DNA from: Micromonospora echinaurantiaca
GTDB lineage: Bacteria; Actinomycetota; Actinomycetes; Mycobacteriales; Micromonosporaceae
Direction: 5' to 3'
Assembly: GCF_900090235.1 (NCBI RefSeq)
Contig: NZ_LT607750.1
Location: 5,137,001-5,201,000 of the forward strand
DNA length: 64,000 bases
In this document: in pieces, positions 31,448 through 40,339 of the stretch
Layout of the letters: every line of letters begins with the position of its first letter
How positions within the stretch are numbered: the first letter of the stretch is position 1
Program-made: the position numbers and the translations under genes
Notes under the pieces: model-generated
Database searches by the model: none
Told to the model about the DNA's origin: nothing
Seen by the model: only the letters and a program-made list of their open reading frames with translations

Positions 31448-33901
31448 TCACCCGCCGGCCCGCACGGCCGACCCCCGGCGCAGCAGCCGCCAGGCCGGCA
31501 CGACGCTCGCCGCGAGGGCGAGCAGCAGGCAGAGCCCGACGACGCCGCCGACCACCGGCCACGGGACGACGAGGTCGACCGGCGCGCCGGCCTGCTCGGC
31601 GAGGCCGGCCCGGATGCTGACCAGGCCGGCGAACGCGACCGCCCCGCCGAGCAGCGCGCCGAGCGCCACCACCAACGCCGACTCCGCGGCGACCAGCCGC
31701 AGGACCTGCCGCCGGGTCGCCCCGGCCAGCCGGATCAGGCGCAGGTCGGCGGCCCGGCCGGCGGCGGCCGCCAACAGCGTGTTGACCACCGCGATCCCGC
31801 CGTAGCCGGCCGTCACCGCGATCAGCAGCAGGGTGGCCAGCCAGACCAGCCGGTCCTCCGCCTGGTCCGCCTCGGCGGCCCAGGTGGCGACGTCGACCAC
31901 CCGGGCGCCGGCCGGTGGGTCGACCGGCGCGGTCAGGTACACCGCCGAGGTCAGCGCCGACGGGTCGTGCGCCCGGACGGCGGCGCGGGGCAGGAGCAGG
32001 TCACCGGGGAGCGAGTCGTCGGTCACCACGGCGACGACCCGCAGCGGCACCCGTTCCCCGTCGGCGAAGACCACCGGATAGGGCCGGGTGGGCAGCGCGG
32101 CGGTGGCTCCGGCCGCCGAGGCGCTGGCTCCGGCCGCCGAGGCGCTGAGCACCACGGCGTCGTCGCCGCGCAGGTCCGACAGGGAGCCGGCGAGGACGGT
32201 GAGCGCCCGGTTCGCCGTGGCGAACGCCGCCGGTTCGACACCGAGCGCGGTCAGCGGGCGGATCCCGTCGGCCGACGGGTCACCGGCCACGAACACCGTG
32301 GTCGGCAGGACGGACGCGCCGCCCGCCGCGGCGACCGCCGGGTCGGCGAGGCCGGGGGCCCGGTCCGGCAGCAGCACCCAGCCGGCGTTCACGGCGCTCA
32401 GCCGGCCGGCCGCGTACACGGCGGTGGAGGTCTGCACCATTCCGGACACCAGCACGGCGAAGGCGACGGTGAGCAGGACCGGGGCGGCGGTCGACGCGGT
32501 GCGCCGGGTGGCGGTCGAGGCGCCGGCGCGTACCAGCAACCCGATGGCGCCGCCGCGCCGCCGCACCGGCGGGTGGAGCAGCCGGACGAGCGGCCCGACG
32601 AACACCGGCGCGAGCGCGGCCGCGCCGGTGACCAGCGCCATCACCGCGAGCAGCGCGGACGACGCCCCCTCCTGCGCGTCGGCGCTGGTGGCGGTCGCGA
32701 GCCCGAGCGCCGCACCGGCGGCGACGAGCAGCCCGCCCGCCGCCGCCCGCAACCGCCCGATCGGCCGCTGCTCCACGGCCGACTCGCGCAGCGCCGCCAG
32801 CGGCCGGACCCGCGCGGCCCGCCGGGACGCCGCCCACACGGCCAGCAGCGCGATCACCGGCCCGGCCACCAGCGAGACCGCGACCGGCCAGAGGGGGTAC
32901 CGGAGGCGGAAGGTCGCCGGCTCGAAGCCCACGTCGACCAGCAGCCGGCCCACCGCCGGGGCGAGCGCGGCCCCGACCAGCAACCCGACGACCGCCCCGC
33001 CGGCACCGACCACCAGGGCGTGCCGGTACAGCATCCGGCGGACCTGGCGCGGGGTGGCCCCGACGGCGCGCAGCAGCGCCAGTTCCCGGCGGCGCTGCGC
33101 GACGGCATAGGCGAACGCGGCGGCGACCACGAAGACCGTGACGAAGCCGGCGAGCGCGGCGGTGGCGGTGAGCACCTGCAGGCCGATCCAGCGGGTACGC
33201 GCGTCCGCCCGCGGTTCCAGCCGGCCCCGCTCGGCGCCGGTGAGGACCCGGCCGTCACCGGCCACGACGCCGCGCGCGGCGGCGGCGACCCGGTCGGGGT
33301 CGGCGCCCGGCGCCAGCACCAGACCGATGACGCCGACCCCCGGCGCGAGGGTGGCGGCGACCTCGTCGGCCACGTGCACGCCCGGCGCGTCGAGCAGGCC
33401 GGTGACGGTGTACGCCCGCGGCCCACCCGCGGTCAGCAGGGTGACCGGGTCACCGGGGCGCAGGCCGAGCGCGGCGTCGACGACCACCTCGCCGGGGTGC
33501 CGGGGCGGCGTGCCCGCCGTCAACCGCGGCCCGCCGAGGCGGGTGCTCGACCAGCCGTGTCCCTGGTGGGCGTCCTGCCGCTGGCCGTCGGTGGCCGGGG
33601 GACGGCCGGCCACCAGTGGCTGGGCGTAGAACGTCCGGTCCGGCACGGCTGCCGCGACGCCGGGCAGCCCGGCCAACCGCGCCACGAGTTCGCTCGCCCG
33701 CGCCGACGACCAGGGCCGGGTGGGCGGGAAGGGGTCGGCGGGTGAGTACGCCTCGGGGCTGGCGACCACCACGGCGGCCCCGGCCAGCCGCTCCGGCGTC
33801 GACGGCCGGCCGGACGCGAGCAGCAGCGTGCTCGCGAAGACCAGCGCGACACCGACGGCGACGGCCACGAACGCGCCGGCCGAGCGCCGGACGGTCAGCA
33901 C
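31448..33901 (-). CDS. FtsX-like ABC transporter permease
   Basis: 817 residues from a GTG that overlaps the ATPase gene by 7 bases. The first TM helix (FVAVAVGVALVFASTLLLA) is followed by a MacB-like extracytoplasmic domain, then FtsX core 1 (residues about 250-370, AFAYAVAQRRRELALLRAVGATPRQVRRMLY). A middle TM pair follows, then a second periplasm-side domain and FtsX core 2 at the C-terminus (ADLRLIRLAGATRRQVLRLV). The duplicated layout is that of MacB/LolC-type exporters that move lipids, peptides or antibiotics by mechanotransmission. It partners the adjacent ATPase. Confidence 0.9.
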   Translation of the reverse strand: MLTVRRSAGAFVAVAVGVALVFASTLLLASGRPSTPERLAGAAVVVASPEAYSPADPFPPTRPWSSARASELVARLAGLPGVAAAVPDRTFYAQPLVAGRPPATDGQRQDAHQGHGWSSTRLGGPRLTAGTPPRHPGEVVVDAALGLRPGDPVTLLTAGGPRAYTVTGLLDAPGVHVADEVAATLAPGVGVIGLVLAPGADPDRVAAAARGVVAGDGRVLTGAERGRLEPRADARTRWIGLQVLTATAALAGFVTVFVVAAAFAYAVAQRRRELALLRAVGATPRQVRRMLYRHALVVGAGGAVVGLLVGAALAPAVGRLLVDVGFEPATFRLRYPLWPVAVSLVAGPVIALLAVWAASRRAARVRPLAALRESAVEQRPIGRLRAAAGGLLVAAGAALGLATATSADAQEGASSALLAVMALVTGAAALAPVFVGPLVRLLHPPVRRRGGAIGLLVRAGASTATRRTASTAAPVLLTVAFAVLVSGMVQTSTAVYAAGRLSAVNAGWVLLPDRAPGLADPAVAAAGGASVLPTTVFVAGDPSADGIRPLTALGVEPAAFATANRALTVLAGSLSDLRGDDAVVLSASAAGASASAAGATAALPTRPYPVVFADGERVPLRVVAVVTDDSLPGDLLLPRAAVRAHDPSALTSAVYLTAPVDPPAGARVVDVATWAAEADQAEDRLVWLATLLLIAVTAGYGGIAVVNTLLAAAAGRAADLRLIRLAGATRRQVLRLVAAESALVVALGALLGGAVAFAGLVSIRAGLAEQAGAPVDLVVPWPVVGGVVGLCLLLALAASVVPAWRLLRRGSAVRAGG

Positions 33902-34638
33902 GACGGCTCCGGAATCGCGTCGGCGATCCGGGCGGCGACGGACGCGGCGGTGAACGGGCCGGTCAGCTCGTCGGCGAGGCGACCGTCGGAGAGCAGCAGC
34001 ACCCGGTCGGCGTACGCGGCGGCCGCCGGGTCGTGGGTGACCATGACGACGGTCTGCCCGTGCTCGTCGACCAGCGCCCGCAGCAGCCGCAGCACCTGCC
34101 GGGACGCGGCGCTGTCCAGCGCGCCGGTGGGCTCGTCGGCGAAGACCACCGCCGGCCGGGTGACCAGGGCCCGGGCGATGGCGACCCGCTGCTGCTCGCC
34201 ACCGGAGAGTTCGCTGGGCCGGTGCCCGGCCCGGTCGGCCAGCCCGACGGCGGCGAGCCCGGCCGTGACGTCCCGGTCCGCCGGGCGTCGACCGGCCAGC
34301 CGCAGCGGCAGTTCGACGTTCTGCGCGGCGGTCAGCGAGGAGATCAGGTTGAACGCCTGGAACACGAAGCCGATCCGGTCCCGGCGCAGCCGGGTCAGCT
34401 CGTCCTCGCCCAGGTCGCCCAGGCGGATCCCGTCGACGGTGACGGTCCCCGCCACCGGTCGGTCCAGCCCCGCGGCGCAGTGCAGGAGGGTCGACTTGCC
34501 GGAGCCGGACGGTCCCATCACCGCCGTGAACGTGCCGCTCGCGAAGCTGGTCGTCACCCCGTCCAGCGCCGTCACCCGTCGGCTGCCCGAGCCGTACACC
34601 GCCCGGAGCCCGGTCAGCGTCACCGTGTCTGTGGTCAT
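33895..34638 (-). CDS. ABC transporter ATP-binding protein (MacB/LolD type)
   Basis: 247 residues. Walker A GPSGSGKSTLL, Q-loop FVFQAFNLISSLTAAQNVEL, signature LSGGEQQRVAIARAL, Walker B AVVFADEPTGALD and H-loop MVTHDPAAAAYADRV are complete and match the LolD/MacB ATPase clade. It is the first gene of a two-gene operon with the FtsX-type permease. It is divergent from a NarL two-component system across 167 bases, the usual arrangement for stress-induced exporters. Confidence 0.92.
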   Translation of the reverse strand: MTTDTVTLTGLRAVYGSGSRRVTALDGVTTSFASGTFTAVMGPSGSGKSTLLHCAAGLDRPVAGTVTVDGIRLGDLGEDELTRLRRDRIGFVFQAFNLISSLTAAQNVELPLRLAGRRPADRDVTAGLAAVGLADRAGHRPSELSGGEQQRVAIARALVTRPAVVFADEPTGALDSAASRQVLRLLRALVDEHGQTVVMVTHDPAAAAYADRVLLLSDGRLADELTGPFTAASVAARIADAIPEPSC

Positions 34639-34738
34639 ACCGCCACCGTGCCGGGCCGGCGGGGCCGTACGCGTCGTGCCGGGGCCGGCACTTTCCGACC
34701 CGCCCGCAGGGGTATCCGGGCAGCCTCGCGGTCGCCGC

Positions 34739-34756
34739 GTCATCCCCGAGGATGAC
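34739..34756. promoter_or_regulatory. Putative operator between exporter and two-component system
   Basis: Perfect palindrome GTCATCC-ccga-GGATGAC in the divergent intergenic region, centred about 58 bases before the leaderless kinase start. Candidate site for the NarL regulator encoded downstream. Confidence 0.55.
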
Positions 34757-34793
34757 CTGCCTCGGGTGGACGCGCCGCCCCCGGTCGGCGGTT

Positions 34794-34799
34794 ACCGTC
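34794..34799 (+). promoter_or_regulatory. -10 box TACCGT, leaderless start
   Basis: TACCGT ends 6 bases before the GTG at 34806; no Shine-Dalgarno sequence. Confidence 0.55.
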
Positions 34800-34805
34800 T
34801 GTCCC

Positions 34806-35963
34806 GTGGGCACGCTGCTTGCCCGGCGACTGCGGCCGGTGGACCTGTACCTGGTGGACGGTGTGCTGGCCGTGGTGGTCGGTGCGGCGCTCTGCGCGTA
34901 CGCGGCCCTGGAGTCCCCGCTGCGTGGCGGGGTCCGGGAACCGGTGTGGGCGTCGGTGCTCACCGGGCTGGTCATCGGACTGCCGGTGGCGGTCCGGCGG
35001 CGCTGGCCGGTCGGCGTGGCCCTGCTGGTGAGCCTGGCCGCCGCGGCGGCGCTGGCGACCGGCGTGATCCCCAACTTCGCGGCCGCCGCCCCGGCGTTCG
35101 CCATCGGGCTGGCCTGCTACACGCTGGCCGTCGCCACGCCCCCGCTGCGGTCACTGGTGTACGCCGTGGCCTGCCTGGCGGTGGTGAGTGCCGCGCTGGC
35201 GACGACCGCCGGTGACCTGTGGTCCCGCACCGGCGCGGTCGGCTACGCCGCCGTCATGATCGCGCCGGGCTGGTTGGTGGGCTGGTCGGTACGGGAACGG
35301 CGGGCGCTCGCCGCCCGGCAGAGCGAGCAGCTGGTGCGCCAGGCGGTCACCGAGGAACGGCTGCGCGTCGCCCGCGAGCTGCACGACGTGGTGGCCCACA
35401 CGATGAGCCTGATCGTGGTGAAGGCGGCGGTGGCCAACCACGTCGCCGACGCCGAACCGGGCGAGGCCCGGGACGCGCTGCGGGTGATCGAGGAAGCCGG
35501 CCGGGCGGCGCTGACCGACATCCGCCGGGTGCTCGGCGCGCTCCGCGAGGACGCCGGGTACGCGCCGGCGCCCGGCTTGGACGAGCTGCCCGGGCTGGCC
35601 GAACGCGCGGCGATCGGCGGGGTGGACGTGCGCGTCGACGTCCGCCGGGACGTGCCGGACGTCGGGGCGGTGCCGGAGTCGGTGGGCCTGGCGGCGTACC
35701 GGATCGTGCAGGAGGCGGTCACCAACGTGGTGAAGCACGCCGCGCCGGCCGCCTGCCGGGCCACCATCGTCGTCGCGCCCGACGAGGTACGCGTCGAGGT
35801 GGTCGACGACGGCCGGCGCCCGGTGCGGATGAACGGGCACGGCCACGGGCTGACCGGCATGCGGGAGCGGGTGACGCTGCACGGCGGCGAGTTCTCCGCC
35901 GGCCCGCGCTCCGGTGGCGGGTTCGCGGTGAGCGCCCGCCTGCCGTACCGGGCCGTCGCATGA
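34806..35963 (+). CDS. Sensor histidine kinase, HisKA_3 type
   Basis: 385 residues from a leaderless GTG. The N-terminal half has about five TM helices (residues 15-155), then a linker helix, the phospho-acceptor motif RELHDVVAHTMSLIVVKAAV, and an HATPase_c domain (IVQEAVTNVVKHA as N-box, HGLTGMRERVTLHGG as G-box). No large extracytoplasmic sensor loop is present, so it probably senses within the membrane or through the adjacent exporter. It overlaps the regulator start by ATGA. Confidence 0.92.
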   Translation: MGTLLARRLRPVDLYLVDGVLAVVVGAALCAYAALESPLRGGVREPVWASVLTGLVIGLPVAVRRRWPVGVALLVSLAAAAALATGVIPNFAAAAPAFAIGLACYTLAVATPPLRSLVYAVACLAVVSAALATTAGDLWSRTGAVGYAAVMIAPGWLVGWSVRERRALAARQSEQLVRQAVTEERLRVARELHDVVAHTMSLIVVKAAVANHVADAEPGEARDALRVIEEAGRAALTDIRRVLGALREDAGYAPAPGLDELPGLAERAAIGGVDVRVDVRRDVPDVGAVPESVGLAAYRIVQEAVTNVVKHAAPAACRATIVVAPDEVRVEVVDDGRRPVRMNGHGHGLTGMRERVTLHGGEFSAGPRSGGGFAVSARLPYRAVA

Positions 35964-36691
35964 TCCGGGTGCTCATCGCCGACGACCAGGCGCTGCTGCG
36001 CGGCAGCTTCCGGGTGCTGGTCGACCTCGACCCGGGCTGCACCACCGTCGCCGAGGCGGGAACCGGCGCCGAGGCGGTGGCCCTGGCCGCCCGGCACCGC
36101 CCGGACGTGGTGCTGATGGACGTCCGGATGCCAGAGATGGACGGCATCGAGGCGACCCGGCACATCTGCGCCGACCCCGCGACGGCGAGCTGCCGGGTGC
36201 TCATCCTGACCACGTTCGACCTCGACGAGTACGTGTACGGCGCGCTGCGCGCCGGGGCCAGCGGTTTCCTGCTCAAGGACACCCCACCGGCCGAGCTGCT
36301 GGCCGGCATCCGGGTGGTGGCGGCGGGCGAGGGGCTGCTCGCGCCGACGGTCACCCGCCGGCTCATCGACGAGTTCGCCCGGCGCGCGGAGCCGTCCCGA
36401 CCGCTGCCCCGCCGGCTCGACGGGGTGACCGACCGCGAACGCGAGGTGCTCACGCTGATCGCCCGCGGGTTGTCCAACGTGGAGCTGGCCGCGCACCTGC
36501 AGCTGAGCCTGGCGACGGTCAAGACGCACGTCGGTCGGCTGCTCACCAAGCTCGCCGTCCGCGACCGCGCCCAGCTGGTCATCGTCGCCTACGAGACCGG
36601 ACTGGTGGGCCCGGCCGGGCGGGAACCCGGCAAGCGGTCCCCGGGTTCCGCGCCGCGTCGCGGGCAGCCGGGCGGCGCCGGGTCGGCCTAG
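35960..36691 (+). CDS. NarL/LuxR-family response regulator
   Basis: 243 residues. The receiver has D54 (DVVLMDVRMPEMDG) and LLKDTPPAELL. The LuxR helix-turn-helix is LTLIARGLSNVELAAHLQLS followed by TVKTHVGRLLTKL. It ends with a basic Gly/Pro tail of about 25 residues not typical of the family. It is the partner of the kinase upstream and a likely activator of the divergent FtsX-type exporter. Confidence 0.92.
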   Translation: MIRVLIADDQALLRGSFRVLVDLDPGCTTVAEAGTGAEAVALAARHRPDVVLMDVRMPEMDGIEATRHICADPATASCRVLILTTFDLDEYVYGALRAGASGFLLKDTPPAELLAGIRVVAAGEGLLAPTVTRRLIDEFARRAEPSRPLPRRLDGVTDREREVLTLIARGLSNVELAAHLQLSLATVKTHVGRLLTKLAVRDRAQLVIVAYETGLVGPAGREPGKRSPGSAPRRGQPGGAGSA

Positions 36692-36694
36692 GCT
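36689..36694 (+). promoter_or_regulatory. -10 box TAGGCT of the DUF1697 gene
   Basis: TAGGCT overlaps the stop of the regulator gene. Here a leader of about 22 bases with GAGGAGG precedes the ATG, unlike the leaderless genes. Confidence 0.45.
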
Positions 36695-36723
36695 GGCAGC
36701 GCCGGACCGTCGAGGAGGTCGTC

Positions 36724-37263
36724 ATGCACCGGTACGTCGCCCTGCTGCGCGGGGTCAACGTCGGCGGGACGAAGGTCGCCATGACCGACCTGCGTCGGCT
36801 CGTCACTGACCTCGGGCACGCGGACGTGCGGACGTACCTGCAGAGCGGCAACGTCGTCTTCGGCAGCGACGTGCGCGACGCCGACCGGTTGGCCCGCGGC
36901 ATCGAGCAGGCGATCGCCGACGAGTTGGGGGCGACCGTGCCGGTGCTGGTCCGCAGTGGCCGGGAGATGGCGGCGGTGGCGGGCGGGAACCCGTACGCCG
37001 GACGGGAGGACGACCCGACGCGGCTGCTGGTGGCCTTCCTCGCGACCGCGCCGAAGCCGTCCGCCGTGGACGCGCTGGCCGTGCCCGGCGGGGAGAACGT
37101 CGCGTTCACCGTCACCGGCCGGGAGGTCTACCTGCACTTCCCCGACGGCGGCTACGGCCGGTCGAAGTTCACCAACACGTACCTGGAGAAGAAGCTCGGC
37201 GTGGTGGCGACCACCCGCAACTGGCGGTCGGTCCGCGCCCTGGCCGAGCTGGCGGCGGCGTAG
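36724..37263 (+). CDS. DUF1697 family protein
   Basis: 179 residues; strong GAGGAGG before the ATG. The family signature is complete: YVALLRGVNVGGTKVAMTDL, DVRTYLQSGNVVF and the closing TTRNWRSVRALAEL. Two ferredoxin-like halves are expected. Function is unknown across bacteria; it is cytoplasmic. It is convergent with the DUF4180 gene; a GC-rich imperfect hairpin fills the 28-base gap. Confidence 0.9.
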   Translation: MHRYVALLRGVNVGGTKVAMTDLRRLVTDLGHADVRTYLQSGNVVFGSDVRDADRLARGIEQAIADELGATVPVLVRSGREMAAVAGGNPYAGREDDPTRLLVAFLATAPKPSAVDALAVPGGENVAFTVTGREVYLHFPDGGYGRSKFTNTYLEKKLGVVATTRNWRSVRALAELAAA

Positions 37264-37291
37264 CGGGCGGCCGGCCCGGCCGGCGGGCCGC

Positions 37292-37678
37292 TCAGGCCGT
37301 GCGACGCCCCTCGGTGTCGCCGCGCAGCCGGGCGTCGAGCGCGTCGAGGTCGGGCAGGAACCAGATGTGCCCGGCCCGGTTCGACTCCTCCACCAGGGCG
37401 CGCAGGGCCGAGCTGGCGGCCAGGTGCCGGGTGATGTCGCCGACCACGGCCAGCCGCAGCCGGTAGTTGACGAACTTCTGCATGACCTCGCCGGCGAAGC
37501 GGGTGCCCAGCGTGAAGAAGCGCTCGTCCAGCCGGCTCGCGGGGACGGCCACCACCTGCGCGCCGAGGAAGGCCGCGCCGATCAGGTCCAGCGCGTCCTG
37601 CTCGGTGGCCACCGGCGGGCCGGCCGGGTCGCAGACCAGCACCTGCACCCCGGCCCGCTGCTGAAGGACGTCAGGCAT
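37292..37678 (-). CDS. DUF4180 family protein
   Basis: 128 residues. The DUF4180 pattern is clear: ATEQDALDLIGAAFLGAQVV, RLDERFFTLGTRFAGEVMQK FVNYRLRLAVVGD and SNRAGHIWFLPDLD. Its start overlaps the stop of the helix-turn-helix gene by 8 bases, so the two are coupled. In actinomycetes this pair recurs, which suggests that the DUF4180 protein works with, or is controlled by, the regulator. The biochemical role is unknown. Confidence 0.85.
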   Translation of the reverse strand: MPDVLQQRAGVQVLVCDPAGPPVATEQDALDLIGAAFLGAQVVAVPASRLDERFFTLGTRFAGEVMQKFVNYRLRLAVVGDITRHLAASSALRALVEESNRAGHIWFLPDLDALDARLRGDTEGRRTA

Positions 37679-38126
37679 CGCCGGCCTCCCCCGCCAGCAG
37701 GCCGTCGTCGCCGTCGAGCACGGCGTCGACCAGGCGCAGCAGCTCGGCGGTCGCGGCGGCGCCGCCGAGTATCACGATCTTCATGCGGTTCCGTTCCTCG
37801 TCGTGGACGGTCTGGACGCGCAGCGGCTGCCCGCCGCCGCTGCCGGTGTTCGCCGCGGCCAGCACGAGCGTGCCGAGCCGGTCGGCCGTCGCCCGGTCGA
37901 CGCCGTCGACCTGCACGATGCTCGACACCTCGGCCGGCACGACGGTGGTCGGCCGGGCCGGCCGCGGCCGCCCGGTCAGCGCGTCGAGGTCGGTGCGGGC
38001 GATCCGGTACTGCTTGCCGATCCGCACCGCCCTGAGCCGGCCGGAGCGGATGTAGCCGCGCACGGTCCGCACGTGCAGGCCGAGCCGGTCGGCCACCTGC
38101 TCGACCGAGTACATTTCCTCACCCAT
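37671..38126 (-). CDS. Excisionase-type helix-turn-helix regulator with C-terminal partner domain
   Basis: 151 residues. An N-terminal MerR/excisionase-like helix-turn-helix (YSVEQVADRLGLHVRTVRGYIRSGRLRAVRIGKQYRI) is joined through TRTDLDALTG to a C-terminal domain of about 85 residues of unknown fold (SSIVQVDGVDRATADRLGTL). Two direct GATAGG repeats in its promoter suggest self-regulation. It is the first gene of the operon with DUF4180. Both an AGGGAG ribosome site and a TAGGGT box lie upstream. Confidence 0.8.
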   Translation of the reverse strand: MGEEMYSVEQVADRLGLHVRTVRGYIRSGRLRAVRIGKQYRIARTDLDALTGRPRPARPTTVVPAEVSSIVQVDGVDRATADRLGTLVLAAANTGSGGGQPLRVQTVHDEERNRMKIVILGGAAATAELLRLVDAVLDGDDGLLAGEAGDA

Positions 38127-38145
38127 CGCTCCCTACCCTAGCTCA

Positions 38146-38161
38146 GATAGGGAACGATAGG
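38146..38161. promoter_or_regulatory. Direct repeat GATAGG-N4-GATAGG
   Basis: Two GATAGG words 10 bp apart (one helical turn), 20-35 bases before the helix-turn-helix gene start, with AT content above the surroundings. Candidate autoregulatory site. Confidence 0.5.
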
Positions 38162-38172
38162 TAATGCATGGC

Positions 38173-38204
38173 GGGGGGCGGATGGCACCCGCCGTCCGCC
38201 CCCC
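38173..38204 (-). terminator. Hairpin terminator of the MBL gene
   Basis: 10-bp stem GGGGGGCGGA / TCCGCCCCCC with a 12-base loop, 8 bases after the MBL hydrolase stop on the leftward strand. Confidence 0.65.
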
Positions 38205-38211
38205 GGCCGGC

Positions 38212-39201
38212 TCAGAAGTGGTACGCGGTGCCGTACTCCGGCACCAGCACCCGGCTGCGCGGCGACACCCGCCGGATGGTGGCGATGAACTCGTCGAGGC
38301 GCTCGCGGTCGTTCGGCGCCACCGGCACCGGGTTGCGCAGGTCGGTCTCGAAATTGTCGAAGTGCACCGGCACCACCACCTTCGGGTGGTCCAGCGCGGC
38401 CAGCAGCCGGGCCGCGTAGTCGGCGGTGGCGGTGCTGCTCGGCAGCGCCACCATGGCCACGTCCGGGGCGAGGCCGGTCAGGTTCCGCTCGACGAAGTCG
38501 CTGGCCCCCATGAAGAACACCGCCGGGCCGCCGTCGACCCGCAGCTGGTAGGACAGGGTGTCGCCCTCGGGCAGGTCGGCGATGGTCGCCGGCTTCGGCG
38601 GCGGGCTGACCCGTACGCCCGGGAAGGCCATCGAGTACGACAGGTTGCGGCTGTGCAGCGCGCCGACCACCTCCACCGTGTGGTCGCCGAAGTCCAGCAC
38701 CTCCCCGCCCTTGACCGGGCTGAGCTGCCCGGACGGCACCCCGTGCGCCAACCCCAGGTGGTACGCGGTCAGCGTGCCGAAAACCCGGGCGCCGGTGCGG
38801 CCGGCGATGTACGGGACGTCCATGTAGTGGTCCCAGTGGGTGTGCGTGACGAACACCGTCGCGGCCCGGTCCACCAGCGCGTCGACCACCGAGGTGTCGA
38901 CCTCCAACGACGTCGACTGGTTGAAGGCGCCCGTGAACAGCCCGGTGTCGATGCGGCTCAGGTAGGGGTCGACCAGGACGGTCCGGTCGCCGATGTCGAC
39001 CCGCCAGCCCGACGTACCCCACCAGCGGAAGCTGACCGGGCCACGGCGCCGGCCGGCCGGGGCGGCCGCGACCGGCGCGGCGGCCGGCGGCGCGGCCTGC
39101 GCCGGCGCGGCCAGGGTGGCGCCGGCGAGCCCGGCGGTGGAGACCAGGGCGGTGCCGGCGGCGGCGTCGCGGAGGAAGCGGCGGCGGTCCAGGTTGGGCA
39201 T
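38212..39201 (-). CDS. Tat-exported metallo-beta-lactamase-fold hydrolase
   Basis: 329 residues; GGGGAG before the ATG. A twin-arginine leader (DRRRFLRDAAAG, then a hydrophobic stretch to AAPAQA) predicts folded export. The MBL motif is THTHWDHYMD, with downstream His (VGALHSRN), Asp (MGASDFV) and His (VPVHFDN) ligands. GWRVDIGDRTVLVDPYLS fits the UlaG-like/beta-lactamase_2 group. The substrate is unknown, perhaps a lactone or phosphoester outside the cell. Confidence 0.88.
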   Translation of the reverse strand: MPNLDRRRFLRDAAAGTALVSTAGLAGATLAAPAQAAPPAAAPVAAAPAGRRRGPVSFRWWGTSGWRVDIGDRTVLVDPYLSRIDTGLFTGAFNQSTSLEVDTSVVDALVDRAATVFVTHTHWDHYMDVPYIAGRTGARVFGTLTAYHLGLAHGVPSGQLSPVKGGEVLDFGDHTVEVVGALHSRNLSYSMAFPGVRVSPPPKPATIADLPEGDTLSYQLRVDGGPAVFFMGASDFVERNLTGLAPDVAMVALPSSTATADYAARLLAALDHPKVVVPVHFDNFETDLRNPVPVAPNDRERLDEFIATIRRVSPRSRVLVPEYGTAYHF

Positions 39202-39355
39202 GCGGAACTCTCCCCGTCGTGGTGCTGATCGGTCGGTCCCGAGCCAACCAGCGCCACCGGCGGCAAGTCCAAGATCGACGGCCGACACGGTCGATATCCG
39301 TCCGGATATCGGGCCAGGTCAGCGCCGGGACGACCGGGCGGCGGCCGCCGGAAAA

Positions 39356-40264
39356 TCACCCCGCGCGCAGCGCCTCGACGGCCGTCCGGGCGGCCTCCCC
39401 CATGGCCAGGTCCACGTCGATCCGCCGGGTGGCCAGGTCGGCCATCCGGGCGAAGACGGCGATCGCGTACCGGCCGCCGTCGGGGTACTCGGCGACGCCC
39501 GCCTCCAGGTGCAGCCCGGGCAGGGTGCCGGTCTTGCCGGCGACCCGCACGCCGGGCGGGAAACCCGAGGCCAGCCGGGTCCAGAACAGTTGCCGGGACA
39601 TCCACTCCCGGACCATCGCGCACGCCTCGGCCGGGCCGGCCTCGTCGCGCCAGATCAGGCCCAGCAGCCGGGTGATCTCCCGCGCCGTGCTGGAGGTGGT
39701 CCGCTCGGGATCGAAGACCCGCATCGCCCGGACCCGCTCGACCGGCAGGGTCGGGAAGATCCGGGCGAAGTCCGCCTCGGTCCGCGCGCCGACGTCGGCC
39801 AGCATCGACTCGGCGAGCTGCCGGGGGCCACCCACGATCCGGGTTCGGGACAGCCCCAGCTCGGCGGCGAGCATCGGCAGCACGTCCGGGCCGACCCGGC
39901 GCAGCAGCAGGTCGGCGGCGGTGTTGTCGCTCACCGACATGGCGAAGTACGCGAGGTCGCGCAGCGACACCTCGGCGTCGTCGGCGCAGCCGGCGATCCC
40001 CCAGCCGCCGAGCCGGTCGTCGGCGGTCACCAGCACCCGCTCGCGCGGGTCGAGCTGACCGGCGACCACCTGCCGGGCGAACTCCAGCACCAGCAGGATC
40101 TTGAAGATCGAAGCGATCACCACCTGCTCGTCGGCCCGGACCGCCACCTCCCGGCCGCCGTCCGCGGCCGACCCGCCCCGGCCGCCGGCCAGCTCCACCA
40201 CGTGCAGGCTCGGGGTGATGCCGAGCCGGTCGAAGATCCCGTCGATCCGCTCCCGCACCGTCAC
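39356..40264 (-). CDS. Serine beta-lactamase-like hydrolase (class A fold)
   Basis: 302 residues. The GTG at 40264 fits a leaderless start (TAGCGT, 7-base gap) and excludes a basic upstream extension. All class A motifs are present: S52-x-x-K55 (IASIFK), SDN (SVSDNTAADLL) and KTG (VAGKTGTLPG). There is no signal peptide, which argues against a periplasmic penicillinase and for an intracellular relative; a Tat or lipoprotein signal is also absent. It is divergent from a LysR gene with 75 bases between starts, an arrangement like ampR-ampC. Confidence 0.82.
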   Translation of the reverse strand: MTVRERIDGIFDRLGITPSLHVVELAGGRGGSAADGGREVAVRADEQVVIASIFKILLVLEFARQVVAGQLDPRERVLVTADDRLGGWGIAGCADDAEVSLRDLAYFAMSVSDNTAADLLLRRVGPDVLPMLAAELGLSRTRIVGGPRQLAESMLADVGARTEADFARIFPTLPVERVRAMRVFDPERTTSSTAREITRLLGLIWRDEAGPAEACAMVREWMSRQLFWTRLASGFPPGVRVAGKTGTLPGLHLEAGVAEYPDGGRYAIAVFARMADLATRRIDVDLAMGEAARTAVEALRAG

Positions 40265-40271
40265 CCCTGGC

Positions 40272-40277
40272 ACGCTA
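40272..40277 (-). promoter_or_regulatory. -10 box TAGCGT of the beta-lactamase-like gene
   Basis: TAGCGT on the minus strand ends 7 bases before the GTG at 40264. Confidence 0.55.
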
Positions 40278-40327
40278 GTGGCCGTCCGGGCCGGGCCGCG
40301 GCGCCGGGTGCGCCGCCGCCCCTGGCG

Positions 40328-40333
40328 TAGCCT
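40328..40333 (+). promoter_or_regulatory. -10 box TAGCCT, leaderless start of LysR gene
   Basis: TAGCCT ends 6 bases before the GTG at 40340; back to back with the promoter at 40272. Confidence 0.6.
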
Positions 40334-40339
40334 GCGGCG

